This document shows positions 49,128 through 57,429 of a stretch of 64,000 bases of DNA, in pieces. Origin of the DNA: Rhizobacter koreensis (GTDB lineage Bacteria; Pseudomonadota; Gammaproteobacteria; Burkholderiales; Burkholderiaceae_C). Made by a program: the position numbers and the translations under genes. Each line of letters begins with the position of its first letter. The stretch's first letter is position 1. Below the pieces are notes generated by a model. The model saw only the letters and a list, made by a program, of their open reading frames with translations, had not been told where the DNA came from and searched no databases. The stretch is from NCBI RefSeq assembly GCF_013366375.1, contig NZ_JABWMJ010000014.1:1-64000 (forward strand), written 5' to 3'.

Positions 49128-50981
49128 ATGATGAGCAATCAGGATCAGGGGGCAGACGGGCCAAAGGCCTCGAGGGACGAGAAACCCCCGAGGTGGGATC
49201 ACTCGCCCGATGCGGGCGAGACCACGCGCGCGATGACGGCCAACGCGGTCGTGTCCGCTGCCGCCAATGTCCCCTTGTTGCTCGCCGCCGTCGGCCTCGT
49301 GATCTACCTTGCGTTCGAAGCCGGCCTGAGCATGCCCGGAACCATCTTCGGCGGACTCGGCCTGGCCGTCTCCGGCTGGCGATGGTCAATGAGCAAGCGC
49401 TACCGGGCGCGCGCGCCTCTGGACGAGGCGACGGAGCGGTCGGCTCGACGAGAGGTCGAACTCAATGCGGGGCTGGCGGGCCTCATGTGGGGCTACGGCG
49501 CACTGGCAATCTACCCGCACCTGAAGGAGGTGGCGCAGATCGCGTTTCCAATGATGGTGGCAGGCTCCGCCGGCGTCGCGGCGCTCTATGCGCCCCTGGC
49601 TGGGCGCGCGTACCTGTACATGATCGTGCCGCAGGTTGCGTCTCTCGCGCTGGCGCACCTGGCCTTCGACGGCTTGCGTTCGATAGGACTCGCGATCATT
49701 GTGGCCGGCTTCGGCTTCACGATGTACCGCTCCGCCCAGCTTTCCAAGGCGGCCGGCGAGCGGCTCGCGCGGGCGTTGCTCGAGCGCGATCGACTGCGCG
49801 CTGACCATGCGCGGCTGGCGGAGCTTGAATTGGCCGAAGCCAAGGTCGCCGCCGAGTCCGCGCGCAACGAGGCCGCGGCCACCCGCGACCTGTTCATCGC
49901 GAAGGTCTCGCACGAGTTCCGCACGCCGCTGCAGACCATCGTGGCGCTGGCCGACCTGCTCGCCCTGAAGACCGCAGACGACAAGTCAAAGGGCCTGCAG
50001 GAGCCGGTCCAGCGACTATCGCGCGCGGCAGATCAGCTGATGCACCAGGCCAACGACCTTGCAGCCTTCGTTCGAGCGAACAAGGCCGCCGGCTACGAGA
50101 TCCGCGAGCGGCCGGTGCGACTCGACGAAGTCGTCGCGGCATCGATCGTCGAGCTGCGTGAACTCGCCCACCGCAAGGGCATCGAGGTTCGCGTGGCAGT
50201 CCCCGAGGTCTCGCTGCACGCCGACGACATGCGCCTGCAGCAGATCATCGGCAACCTGGTGAGCAACGCGGTGAAGTACACGAGCACCGGGCACATCGAG
50301 ATTCGAGCCGAGGTCGATGGTCGAGATCCCTGCACGATGACGCTGTGGGTCAGCGACACGGGCAGCGGCATTGCGGAGGATGCGCTGCCCAACGTGTTTG
50401 ACCCGTGGTTCCGAGGTACGCGTGAGGCGCGGGGGCTGGGACTCGGGCTGTCGATCGTTCGGTCGCTGGTCGCGCAGCTCGGGGGGACGGCGGAGCTAAC
50501 GTCAGAAATGGGCCAAGGCACCACGGCATGCATTCGCATCCCGGTGAAAGTGCTGGAGCAGGCTCCCAAGCGGCCGAGCGTTGGGACCGCAAGCCTGTCG
50601 AACCTGCGCCTGCTGGTCGTCGACGACGAGGATTCCGTTCGCAGCGCCGTTGCCGATCTGCTTCGCGCCAAGGGCGCCATCTGTGTGGAAGCCCCCGGCA
50701 CCGAAGAAGCCCTTAAAGAACTCGAGGACCACGCCTACGAAGCTGCGTTGATCGACATCCAGATGCCTGGAGCTGACGGCTACGAACTCGCCAGGCGCCA
50801 GAGGGCCCGCTATCCGAGATCGGAGACGAGATTGATCGCGATGAGCGCGTTTGGTCTCGCGCAAGAGCACAGCGGACTCTTCGATGCGTATGTGGCCAAG
50901 CCCGCCAAAGCAGACACCATGGTCGGCACCATCGTGCGCGCATTGGAGCGGCGCGGATTCTCTGCGGCGAATCGCACCTGA
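49128..50981 (+). CDS. Membrane hybrid histidine kinase (RpfC-like layout)
   Basis: The 617-residue protein has several membrane helices over residues about 40-200, then a coiled linker and an H-box KVSHEFRTPLQ (His262). The ATPase domain has N-box NLVSNAVKY (Asn380), DTGSGI (410-415) and GLGLGLSIV, and a receiver with Asp543 (ALIDIQMPG) and Lys591 (VAKPAK). It senses an unknown membrane signal and phosphorylates its own receiver. No regulator gene is adjacent. The BetR-receiver protein at 37757-38599 is a possible partner on the same element. Starts at 49128 and 49131 are both possible. Confidence 0.92.
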   Translation: MMSNQDQGADGPKASRDEKPPRWDHSPDAGETTRAMTANAVVSAAANVPLLLAAVGLVIYLAFEAGLSMPGTIFGGLGLAVSGWRWSMSKRYRARAPLDEATERSARREVELNAGLAGLMWGYGALAIYPHLKEVAQIAFPMMVAGSAGVAALYAPLAGRAYLYMIVPQVASLALAHLAFDGLRSIGLAIIVAGFGFTMYRSAQLSKAAGERLARALLERDRLRADHARLAELELAEAKVAAESARNEAAATRDLFIAKVSHEFRTPLQTIVALADLLALKTADDKSKGLQEPVQRLSRAADQLMHQANDLAAFVRANKAAGYEIRERPVRLDEVVAASIVELRELAHRKGIEVRVAVPEVSLHADDMRLQQIIGNLVSNAVKYTSTGHIEIRAEVDGRDPCTMTLWVSDTGSGIAEDALPNVFDPWFRGTREARGLGLGLSIVRSLVAQLGGTAELTSEMGQGTTACIRIPVKVLEQAPKRPSVGTASLSNLRLLVVDDEDSVRSAVADLLRAKGAICVEAPGTEEALKELEDHAYEAALIDIQMPGADGYELARRQRARYPRSETRLIAMSAFGLAQEHSGLFDAYVAKPAKADTMVGTIVRALERRGFSAANRT

Positions 50982-51013
50982 GCCGCCGGCGACCGGCCGC
51001 GCACGGGTGCAGT

Positions 51014-51292
51014 TCAACTGTCCCTTAGCGAGGGAAGGACGTCGGTGAGGGAGACCGCCCGCAGGTCACCAACCAGGCGGCCCTGGGTGTCGGTGACGAG
51101 GAGGCCCTTCTTCGCAGCCTCCTTGCAGACCGTCGCGAGCCGCGGATCGGTGAAACCAGTCGGCGGCTCGTACGCCTGCAGTTGAAGCCCCGCGATCGCC
51201 AGCAAGCCGTCAACGTCGGCGCGGCCGGCCTGTGCAGTCGGACCGCACAGGCCGGCGAGCGCTAGTCGCAAGGGGGATTTCCGGGGCTTCAT
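51014..51292 (-). CDS. Small unknown protein after the kinase gene
   Basis: The 92-residue protein begins MKPRKSPLRLALAGLCG and ends with KKGLLVTDTQGRLVGDLRAV, which faintly resembles half of a CBS-type fold. The whole is too short for a CBS domain. It is convergent with the kinase gene. The N-terminus could be a weak signal peptide. The family is not recognised. Confidence 0.45.
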   Translation of the reverse strand: MKPRKSPLRLALAGLCGPTAQAGRADVDGLLAIAGLQLQAYEPPTGFTDPRLATVCKEAAKKGLLVTDTQGRLVGDLRAVSLTDVLPSLRDS

Positions 51293-51410
51293 GGCAAGGC
51301 GCGTGCAGGGATGACCATCCTGCGTCCCTTGTGAGGGCCTCGCAACTCGAAAGTCCGGTCCAGACCCCCGCCAAAACCGCCACTGGCCGTTGCGCGTGAT
51401 GCGCGCTGCG

Positions 51411-52634
51411 TTATTGGGCCTCGAGCGCGTTCGCCAAGCTGACGCCGCCCGAGAAGCGCAGCGCCATCTCCCTGGCTCGCGAATGCCCGTCGTCATCCAG
51501 TTCCGGCAGGTCTACCGCAGGGGATCCGTCCACGTGCATCGGGCCGCCGAAGTCACTGTCGTAGAACTCGCCCGCGTGCTCGCCCTCGGAGTGGTAGGCA
51601 CGGTAGTCGGACTGGGTCAGGTCAACGCCGAGCGTGGCAGCGAAGTTCTGGTAGGCCCATGCACGCAAACCGTCTCCGCTCTCCACAGCCTCCTCGGCCA
51701 GGGTGCGCAACGCCTCGACATCGCCTTCGCGCGCGAGCCGCTCGAGTGCCCAGCTGTCTCCCGCATGCGCGAGATCGTCCAACGCCTGGTGCGATCCCTG
51801 CTCGGCTGCCGAGCGCAACCAAGCGTGTCGTTGCTCGGCAGTGGGAGCGAGCTCGGCCATGGTCCGAGCGTCAACCTCACCGTCGAGGTGCTTCGCACGC
51901 TCGTAGAAGGTGGCGTCTTCGAACGCAGCGGCATATTCCGCCGCGGCCTGTCGCACGCCGCCGAGTGCCGCTTGGCGCAGGTGATGCTCGAAGGCGCGGT
52001 GCTGCGGCGCCTCGGCCAGGTACTGGTCGACCCAGGCCTGCTCCTGCTTGGTCAGCACCCGTCCCTTCAGCGACTCCTCGTAAAGGTAGGGGTTGGGCTT
52101 GCGGCACCGAAACGCACCCGCCAGCTGGTGGTGGATCTGCGGGCTCATCGCGCGCGATGCCAGCTCATCGAGCAGCAGTGGCGATCGAGCAAGACGCACC
52201 GCCGGCGATGGGGGAGGCATCGCGGGCTCCTCATCGTCGAAGTCAAGGTCGGCATCGTCCTCTTCGGACCAAGCCTCCGGCCCGCCACGTGGAGGAGCCT
52301 CGACCGCTGGCTTGGTCATTGCTTCGACGGCGTGCCATCGCAGGGCGCTGACGCGGCGCTCCTGGAGGAGGGCGAGCAGCGTCGATGCCGCGACGGAGGT
52401 TGCGTTCGGCGGGATGTTCAGCTGCAGGGCCCGGCCAGCGAGCGCCGACCCGTTCTGTGGCACCAAGTCCCCGACGCCCGCATCGCTCAGGACGCAGTCG
52501 GCCCGGAACGCCGCCCAAGAGCCATAGCCGAAGGCCGCAGCGAGCAACTCGTGGACATGGCTGCGCGCCACGGTGATGCCGCAGGCGGTCTGGATTTGCT
52601 GGTGCGCGGCGTGCGCGAGATGCTTGACGGTCAT
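51411..52634 (-). CDS. Large Sel1-like unknown protein
   Basis: The 407-residue acidic protein starts with a helical domain (HELLAAAFGYGSWAAFRADC) shared by many plasmid-borne proteins of unknown role. An acidic linker (SEEDDADLDFDDEEP) follows, then helix pairs of Sel1/TPR kind (AWLRSAAEQGSHQALDDLAH, ALERLAREGDVEALRTLAEE). It is probably a protein-protein interaction scaffold. It diverges from the subtilisin gene. AAAGGAAG lies close before the start. Confidence 0.6.
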   Translation of the reverse strand: MTVKHLAHAAHQQIQTACGITVARSHVHELLAAAFGYGSWAAFRADCVLSDAGVGDLVPQNGSALAGRALQLNIPPNATSVAASTLLALLQERRVSALRWHAVEAMTKPAVEAPPRGGPEAWSEEDDADLDFDDEEPAMPPPSPAVRLARSPLLLDELASRAMSPQIHHQLAGAFRCRKPNPYLYEESLKGRVLTKQEQAWVDQYLAEAPQHRAFEHHLRQAALGGVRQAAAEYAAAFEDATFYERAKHLDGEVDARTMAELAPTAEQRHAWLRSAAEQGSHQALDDLAHAGDSWALERLAREGDVEALRTLAEEAVESGDGLRAWAYQNFAATLGVDLTQSDYRAYHSEGEHAGEFYDSDFGGPMHVDGSPAVDLPELDDDGHSRAREMALRFSGGVSLANALEAQ

Positions 52635-52947
52635 ACGTCTTCCTTTCCGTGTGCAACGTCGCAGCAGGTCGTGTGCACGCGTTTAAGGACCCGGCGACGA
52701 TGCCCGGTGGGGAAGAACGTTGACGATGAATGGAGACGCCTTTTTCTACTCGCGTGCAAGTACGGTGGGCACCTTGCTTTGCATTCTACGCAAGGCGGTC
52801 TGGGCTTCAAAGGGTGTTCGTGTCGGACGTCAGTCGCTCCAACCGCGCCGAGCGTTACAGGAAAATCAGCGCCAACAATCGGGGACACTTCCTGGCATGC
52901 GCCGATGACCGGCCACCCACAAGAGTTACCCAGGAGGAGGACCGCCC
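52635..52947. other. Divergent promoter region between Sel1-like and subtilisin genes
   Basis: The 313-base gap carries no gene that I can support. The AT content is slightly raised between 52,720 and 52,800. AGGAGGAGG before 52948 is the ribosome-binding site of the subtilisin gene. No clear operator is seen. Confidence 0.4.
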
Positions 52948-54513
52948 ATGAAACTCCCGCAACGCCCCAAGCGGTTCATCGTCATCCCACGGCCTTCGCT
53001 GCCAGCGGTCGCGCCGACATCGCTCCAGACGATGCGCCTTATGCATCTGGGCCCGCGCCCAGCGGCCAAAGCTGCTTCAGCCAAGAAGGCAGCTCCGACA
53101 GTAGCCTCGCGTACTGCACGAGCGGCGACACCAAAGCTTTCCCTTGCCGCACCGGTCAAGGTGGTGAACCGCTCGCCGGCCGACGGGGCCTTGCTGCTGG
53201 CGCCTCAGGATCACGTCACGCTGGATCGCTTGAAGGCGCAGGCACCGCAGGGTGCGAAGGTGCTGGAAGAGCAGTGGTACAGCCTCGAGAGGCCGGCCAG
53301 GCCGTGGTCCACCCAGAGCGCGGCGCTCAAGAAGCCGCGGCTGCGTACCGGTCACACCGTGACCTGGTCGGTGACCGTGGTGCTCGACGGCGGCCAGCGG
53401 CGGCGCCTGCCGGATGCGCTGGTCACCGTGATGACCGACGAGGACAAGGGCATCGGCGTCGAAGGCACGACGAACCGGTACGGCAAGGCGAGTTTTGTGC
53501 TCAGCGACAAGACGCAGCGCGTGGACGCGATCTACGTCGACCCGCTGCATTCGGGTTGGCCGATGCGCTTGGCTGAGGTGCATGTCGTGCCCGGCGGCGT
53601 CGAAATCGCCGTGGTGCCCATCGACCCAGCGGTCGTCGACGTGCGCGGCACAGTCTACGGCAAGCCTGCGGCGGGGTCCGGCAAAACGGTCCGTGTCGCG
53701 GTGGTCGACACCGGGGTTGGCCCGCACAGCGCGCTCAAGGTAAAGCGCGGACTGAACACGACCGCCGCCGAGTCGGGGCGGCGTTTCCGGGACGAGGACG
53801 GGCACGGGTCGCACGTCGCAGGGGTGATTGCCTCGGCAGCGGCGGGCTGGCGCCGTGGCGAGGCCAGCGCGGTCGAGCTGCATGCCTACCGGATCTTCGA
53901 GTCAGGCGACCCCTACGCGTCGAGCTTCGCGATCGCCGCGGCGATCAAGGATGCTGCCAACCAGGGCTGCGACCTGGTCAACCTGAGCATCGGCGACAGC
54001 ATGGCCGACGACGGCATCCGCGATGCGGTCGAGTTCGCCTGGGCCAGAGGCTGCGTCTGCGTCGCTGCCACCGGCAACGACGGCAAAGGGCAGGTGGATT
54101 ACCCTGCGCGCTACACGCAGGCGGTGGCCGTCTCGGCGATCGGCCTCATCGGCAGCTGGCCGGCCGGCACCTACCTGGACTGGACGCTTAGCACCTCGCG
54201 AGGCAAGCCGCTGGGCGGGCAGCAGAGCTTTCTGGCCAGCTTCTCCAACCGAGGCGCCAAGGTGGCGCTGACGGCCCCTGGCGTGGGGGTGGTGTCCACC
54301 ATCTTCGCCAACCGCTGGGGGGTGATGTCCGGCACTTCCATGGCCACGCCGATCGCCACCGGGGTCCTGGCGCGCCGGCTGGCAGCCAACCCAGCGGTGA
54401 AGGACCTGGCGCGCGACGCCGCCAGGTCGGCCGAGATCGTGAAAATGGCCCTGCAGGCGGCCGAGGACATCCATTTGCCCGCGGGTATGCAAGGAAAGGG
54501 CTTGGCCCGATAA
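52948..54513 (+). CDS. Subtilisin-like (S8) serine peptidase without an evident signal peptide
   Basis: The 521-residue protein has a basic Pro/Ala-rich N-terminus, a propeptide-like segment (about 70-115, ending LEEQWYSLERP) and a beta-sandwich-like insert (about 135-225, VTVMTDEDKGIG). The S8 catalytic domain has Asp254 (VAVVDTGVGPH), His286 (GHGSHVAG), Asn377 (ATGNDG) and Ser464 (MSGTSMATP). All catalytic residues are present. No signal peptide or membrane anchor is visible, so it may act inside the cell. A small gene resembling a protease propeptide follows after 10 bases. Confidence 0.92.
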   Translation: MKLPQRPKRFIVIPRPSLPAVAPTSLQTMRLMHLGPRPAAKAASAKKAAPTVASRTARAATPKLSLAAPVKVVNRSPADGALLLAPQDHVTLDRLKAQAPQGAKVLEEQWYSLERPARPWSTQSAALKKPRLRTGHTVTWSVTVVLDGGQRRRLPDALVTVMTDEDKGIGVEGTTNRYGKASFVLSDKTQRVDAIYVDPLHSGWPMRLAEVHVVPGGVEIAVVPIDPAVVDVRGTVYGKPAAGSGKTVRVAVVDTGVGPHSALKVKRGLNTTAAESGRRFRDEDGHGSHVAGVIASAAAGWRRGEASAVELHAYRIFESGDPYASSFAIAAAIKDAANQGCDLVNLSIGDSMADDGIRDAVEFAWARGCVCVAATGNDGKGQVDYPARYTQAVAVSAIGLIGSWPAGTYLDWTLSTSRGKPLGGQQSFLASFSNRGAKVALTAPGVGVVSTIFANRWGVMSGTSMATPIATGVLARRLAANPAVKDLARDAARSAEIVKMALQAAEDIHLPAGMQGKGLAR

Positions 54514-54523
54514 TCCGAGCACC

Positions 54524-54796
54524 ATGAGCCGCTACGTCTTCTTCAACAGTGACGCCCAGGACGCCAAGGTCCTGACGGCGGCCAAGAAGACCGCGCGCTC
54601 GCGCGGGGCGACGGTGGTGAAGTCGCTGGCCGGCACGATGCTGCTGGAGGTGACGCCGGCGCGGGTGCCCGAGGTGGCGCAGGCCTTGCCGGGCTGGCGC
54701 TACTCGGTCGAGCGTAAGGCCACCCGGGTGCCCGAGCGCAAGCCGCTGGAGCGCTCGAAGGCTCGAGGAACGCTGGCGGCTGCTGCCAAGGGCTAG
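54524..54796 (+). CDS. Small I9-inhibitor-like partner of the subtilisin
   Basis: The 90-residue protein reads SRYVFFNSDAQDAKVLTAAK, ARSRGATVVKSLAGTMLLEV and VAQALPGWRYSVERKA, then a basic tail. This follows the outline of I9/propeptide domains (beta-alpha-beta with a final VE or V.R strand). Standalone I9 proteins inhibit or fold subtilisins. It is probably co-transcribed with the peptidase, 10 bases away. The similarity is structural and weak. Confidence 0.55.
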   Translation: MSRYVFFNSDAQDAKVLTAAKKTARSRGATVVKSLAGTMLLEVTPARVPEVAQALPGWRYSVERKATRVPERKPLERSKARGTLAAAAKG

Positions 54797-55023
54797 ATTC
54801 CGGCCGGCCGGGCTTTGAATCCCGGCCCGCGACGCCTAGATTGGCACCCTCTTGGGTGCAAATCGCGATGAGCGTCAATACTAATTATGTCAACTACCTG
54901 AAAAGGCCCCGTCTCTATAGACGCGCCATGCTGAACTATCCTCGCCGCCCTCGGGATGGTTCAAATGTACGAAGCCATGCTGGACAGCGGCAATTCGGGC
55001 GACTGGCAGTGGGCTTCAAATGC

Positions 55024-55279
55024 GCGCCGCTGGCAACGACCGAGCCGATCGACGCGTTCGAATTCGTCCGCACGATCGCTGCGGCGCGCATTCGCCTGCC
55101 GCGTGCGATCGTGCGGCTGGCGGCCGGCCGCGAACGGATGAACGACGGCGTAGCAGGCGCTGTGTTTCCTCATCTGCGCGAACTCGATGTGCTACGGCGA
55201 CAAACTGCTGACCACCATCAAGCCGCCGACTCGGCGCGCCCGCGCGCTGTTTGAGCAGCTGGGCCTGGGGGCGCGCTGA
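55024..55279 (+). pseudogene. bioB: Frameshifted 3' fragment of a bioB gene
   Basis: The + strand reads APLATTEPIDAFEFVRTIAA, ARIRLPRAIVRLAAGRERMN, then after one extra base near 55150 continues [20 protein letters not shown] and LFEQLGLGAR to a TGA at 55277-55279. The intact bioB at 57430-58461 has [40 protein letters not shown] at the same places. The radical-SAM half is missing. The two copies differ enough to be separate homologues rather than a recent duplication, and they are in opposite orientation. Confidence 0.85.
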
Positions 55280-55326
55280 AGGGGTGCCTTCGCAGCCGCA
55301 CGGGCTGCTACGTAATCAGCACATGC

Positions 55327-56187
55327 TTAGCGCTGGCGGGCCGCAACGCTGACTTCGATGTTGTCGATCAAGCGTGTCGAGCCGATACGGGCCGCTGCAA
55401 GAACGACGACCGGCACGCCGTCGGCACGATCCTGCAATGTCGGCACGGCCAGATCGGCCTGTCGCCGGATGCTCACGTAGTCGGGCACCCAGCCGCCATC
55501 GCGGAGTTCGGCCATCGCAGCCGCCTCGATCGCCGCAGCATCCAGCGCCGCCGTGTTCCAGGCGTCGCGAACGCGCGCCAGCGCCTGTGAGAGGCCGACG
55601 GCGCGGGCCCGCTCGCCCGGGTCGAGATAGCCGTTGCGGCTGGACAGCGCGAGACCGTCCGCCGCGCGCACGGTCTCGCCGCCGACGATTCGGATCGGCA
55701 GCGCGAACTGCTCGACCATCCGGCCGACCACCTTCCACTGCTGGTAGTCCTTCTTGCCGAACACCGCCACCGCCGGCTGCACGCAGGCAAACAGCTTGAG
55801 CACCACCGTGCACACGCCACCGAAGAAGCCGGGCCGGAACTCCCCCTCCAGGATATCGGCCAGCGCCGGGTCCGGACACACCGCATAGGTCTGCGCTTGC
55901 GGGTAGAGCTCGCGCTCGTCGGGAGCGAAGACGATGTCGCAACCCGCCGCCTCGAGCAGTTCGCAGTCGCGTGCCAGCGTGCGCGGGTAGCGGTCGAAGT
56001 CCTCGTGCGGAGCGAACTGCAGCCGGTTAACGAAGATACTCGCGACCACCGGACCACCCTGCAGGCCGGCCTCCCGGACGAGCGCCAGATGGCCGTCGTG
56101 CAGGTTGCCCATCGTCGGAACGAAGCTCGTCGAGCCGCAGCCCGCCAGGGCCTCCCGCAGATCGGCAATGGTGTGGATGGTTCGCAT
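55327..56187 (-). CDS. panC: Pantoate--beta-alanine ligase
   Basis: The 286-residue enzyme joins pantoate and beta-alanine with ATP to give pantothenate. Motifs: TMGNLHDGHLALVREA (HxGH nucleotide site), VVASIFVNRLQFAPHEDFDR, GKKDYQQWKVV and ALSSRNGYL (KMSKS-like). It is clustered with panB and panD, giving the full route from ketoisovalerate and aspartate. Confidence 0.97.
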   Translation of the reverse strand: MRTIHTIADLREALAGCGSTSFVPTMGNLHDGHLALVREAGLQGGPVVASIFVNRLQFAPHEDFDRYPRTLARDCELLEAAGCDIVFAPDERELYPQAQTYAVCPDPALADILEGEFRPGFFGGVCTVVLKLFACVQPAVAVFGKKDYQQWKVVGRMVEQFALPIRIVGGETVRAADGLALSSRNGYLDPGERARAVGLSQALARVRDAWNTAALDAAAIEAAAMAELRDGGWVPDYVSIRRQADLAVPTLQDRADGVPVVVLAAARIGSTRLIDNIEVSVAARQR

Positions 56188-56205
56188 GCTGCCCCCCGGC
56201 GCCTT

Positions 56206-57036
56206 TCAGTAGGTGTGCTGCGTTGCTTCCGGAAAGCTGCGGTCCTTGACCGCGGCGACATAGCGTTGCAGCGCCTGGTGGACGCCGCCACCCTCGCGGC
56301 CGAAGTCGCGCACGAAGCGCGGCAACGGCCCGGCGGTCACGCCCAGCATGTCGTGCAGCACCAGCACCTGGCCGGCGACGTCGCCGCCCGCGCCGATGCC
56401 GATCACGACGAGCGCCGGATTCTCTTGCTGCACCCGCCGCGCCAGCGCAGCGGGCACCAGTTCGAGCACCAGCATCGCCGCACCCGCATCCGCCAGCGCG
56501 CGGGCTTCGCGGACCAGGCGGTCGGCGGCGGCCTCGTCGCGGCCTTGCACGCGGTAGCCGCCCAGCGCCGAAGCCGACTGCGGCGTCAGCCCGAGATGGG
56601 CGCAGACCACGATGCCGCGCTCCACCAGGAAGTGCACCGTCTCGGCCGTCCAGCCGCCCTCGAGCTTGACCATCTGGGCGCCTGCACGGGCGAGCACCGC
56701 GCTGGAGCGCAGCGCCTGCTCGGGGCTTTCCTCGTAGGTGCCGAAGGGCAGGTCGGCGAGCAGCCAGGCGTGCCGGCGCCCGCGCGCGACGCAGCGCACG
56801 TGGTAGGCCACCTCGTCGAGCGTCACCGGCACCGTGCTCGATCCGCCTTGGACCACCATGCCGAGCGAGTCGCCGACGAGCAGGCAGTCGGCACCCGCGT
56901 CGTCGGCCGCACGCGCGAACGTGGCGTCGTAGGCGGTCAGCATCGCGATCTTCTCGCCCGCGGCGAGCATGGCGCGCAGCCCCAGCAGCGACACCGGCTT
57001 GCGATCAGGCCGCGTGGCCTTTACCAATGCGCTCAT
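56206..57036 (-). CDS. panB: Ketopantoate hydroxymethyltransferase
   Basis: The 276-residue enzyme adds a hydroxymethyl group from methylene-tetrahydrofolate to ketoisovalerate. Motifs: MLTAYDATFARAADDAGADC, LLVGDSLGMVVQGGSSTVPV, AHLGLTPQSASALGG and VLVLHDMLGV. It overlaps panD by 4 nt. Confidence 0.97.
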   Translation of the reverse strand: MSALVKATRPDRKPVSLLGLRAMLAAGEKIAMLTAYDATFARAADDAGADCLLVGDSLGMVVQGGSSTVPVTLDEVAYHVRCVARGRRHAWLLADLPFGTYEESPEQALRSSAVLARAGAQMVKLEGGWTAETVHFLVERGIVVCAHLGLTPQSASALGGYRVQGRDEAAADRLVREARALADAGAAMLVLELVPAALARRVQQENPALVVIGIGAGGDVAGQVLVLHDMLGVTAGPLPRFVRDFGREGGGVHQALQRYVAAVKDRSFPEATQHTY

Positions 57037-57419
57037 ACCGGCGTCTCCTGCACGGGGATATCAGACCGCATCTCGCAGATGCGGTTACGCTCGTCGACGA
57101 AGACGAGCTTCGGACGCCGCCGGTCCAGATCGTCCTCGGCCACCATCCCGAAGGCCGCGATGATGACCAGGTCGCCGATCGCTGCACGGCGGGCGGCAGA
57201 GCCGTTCAGCGACACGATGCCGCTGCCGCGTACGCCCCGTATCGCATACGTCACGAAGCGCTCGCCGTTGGCGATGTTCCAGATGTGCACCTGCTCGTTC
57301 TCGCGCAGGTCGGCCGCGTCGAGCAGGTCCTCGTCGATAGCGCAAGAGCCTTCGTAGTGCAGCTCGCACGCGGTGACGGTGGCGCGGTGGATCTTGGACT
57401 TCAACATGTGGCGGAACAT
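57033..57419 (-). CDS. panD: Aspartate 1-decarboxylase proenzyme
   Basis: The 128-residue pyruvoyl enzyme makes beta-alanine from aspartate. The self-cleavage site Gly24-Ser25 lies in ELHYEGSCAID; the catalytic neighbourhood ERFVTYAIRGVRGSG and LNGSAARRAAIGDLVIIAAFG match the family. Confidence 0.97.
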   Translation of the reverse strand: MFRHMLKSKIHRATVTACELHYEGSCAIDEDLLDAADLRENEQVHIWNIANGERFVTYAIRGVRGSGIVSLNGSAARRAAIGDLVIIAAFGMVAEDDLDRRRPKLVFVDERNRICEMRSDIPVQETPV

Positions 57420-57429
57420 GGCTGTCCTC

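Noticed and set aside
54797..55023. Attachment site of the element in the AT-richer gap before the bioB fragment
   Set aside because: No matching direct repeat was found at the left side of the window, so no att pair can be proposed.
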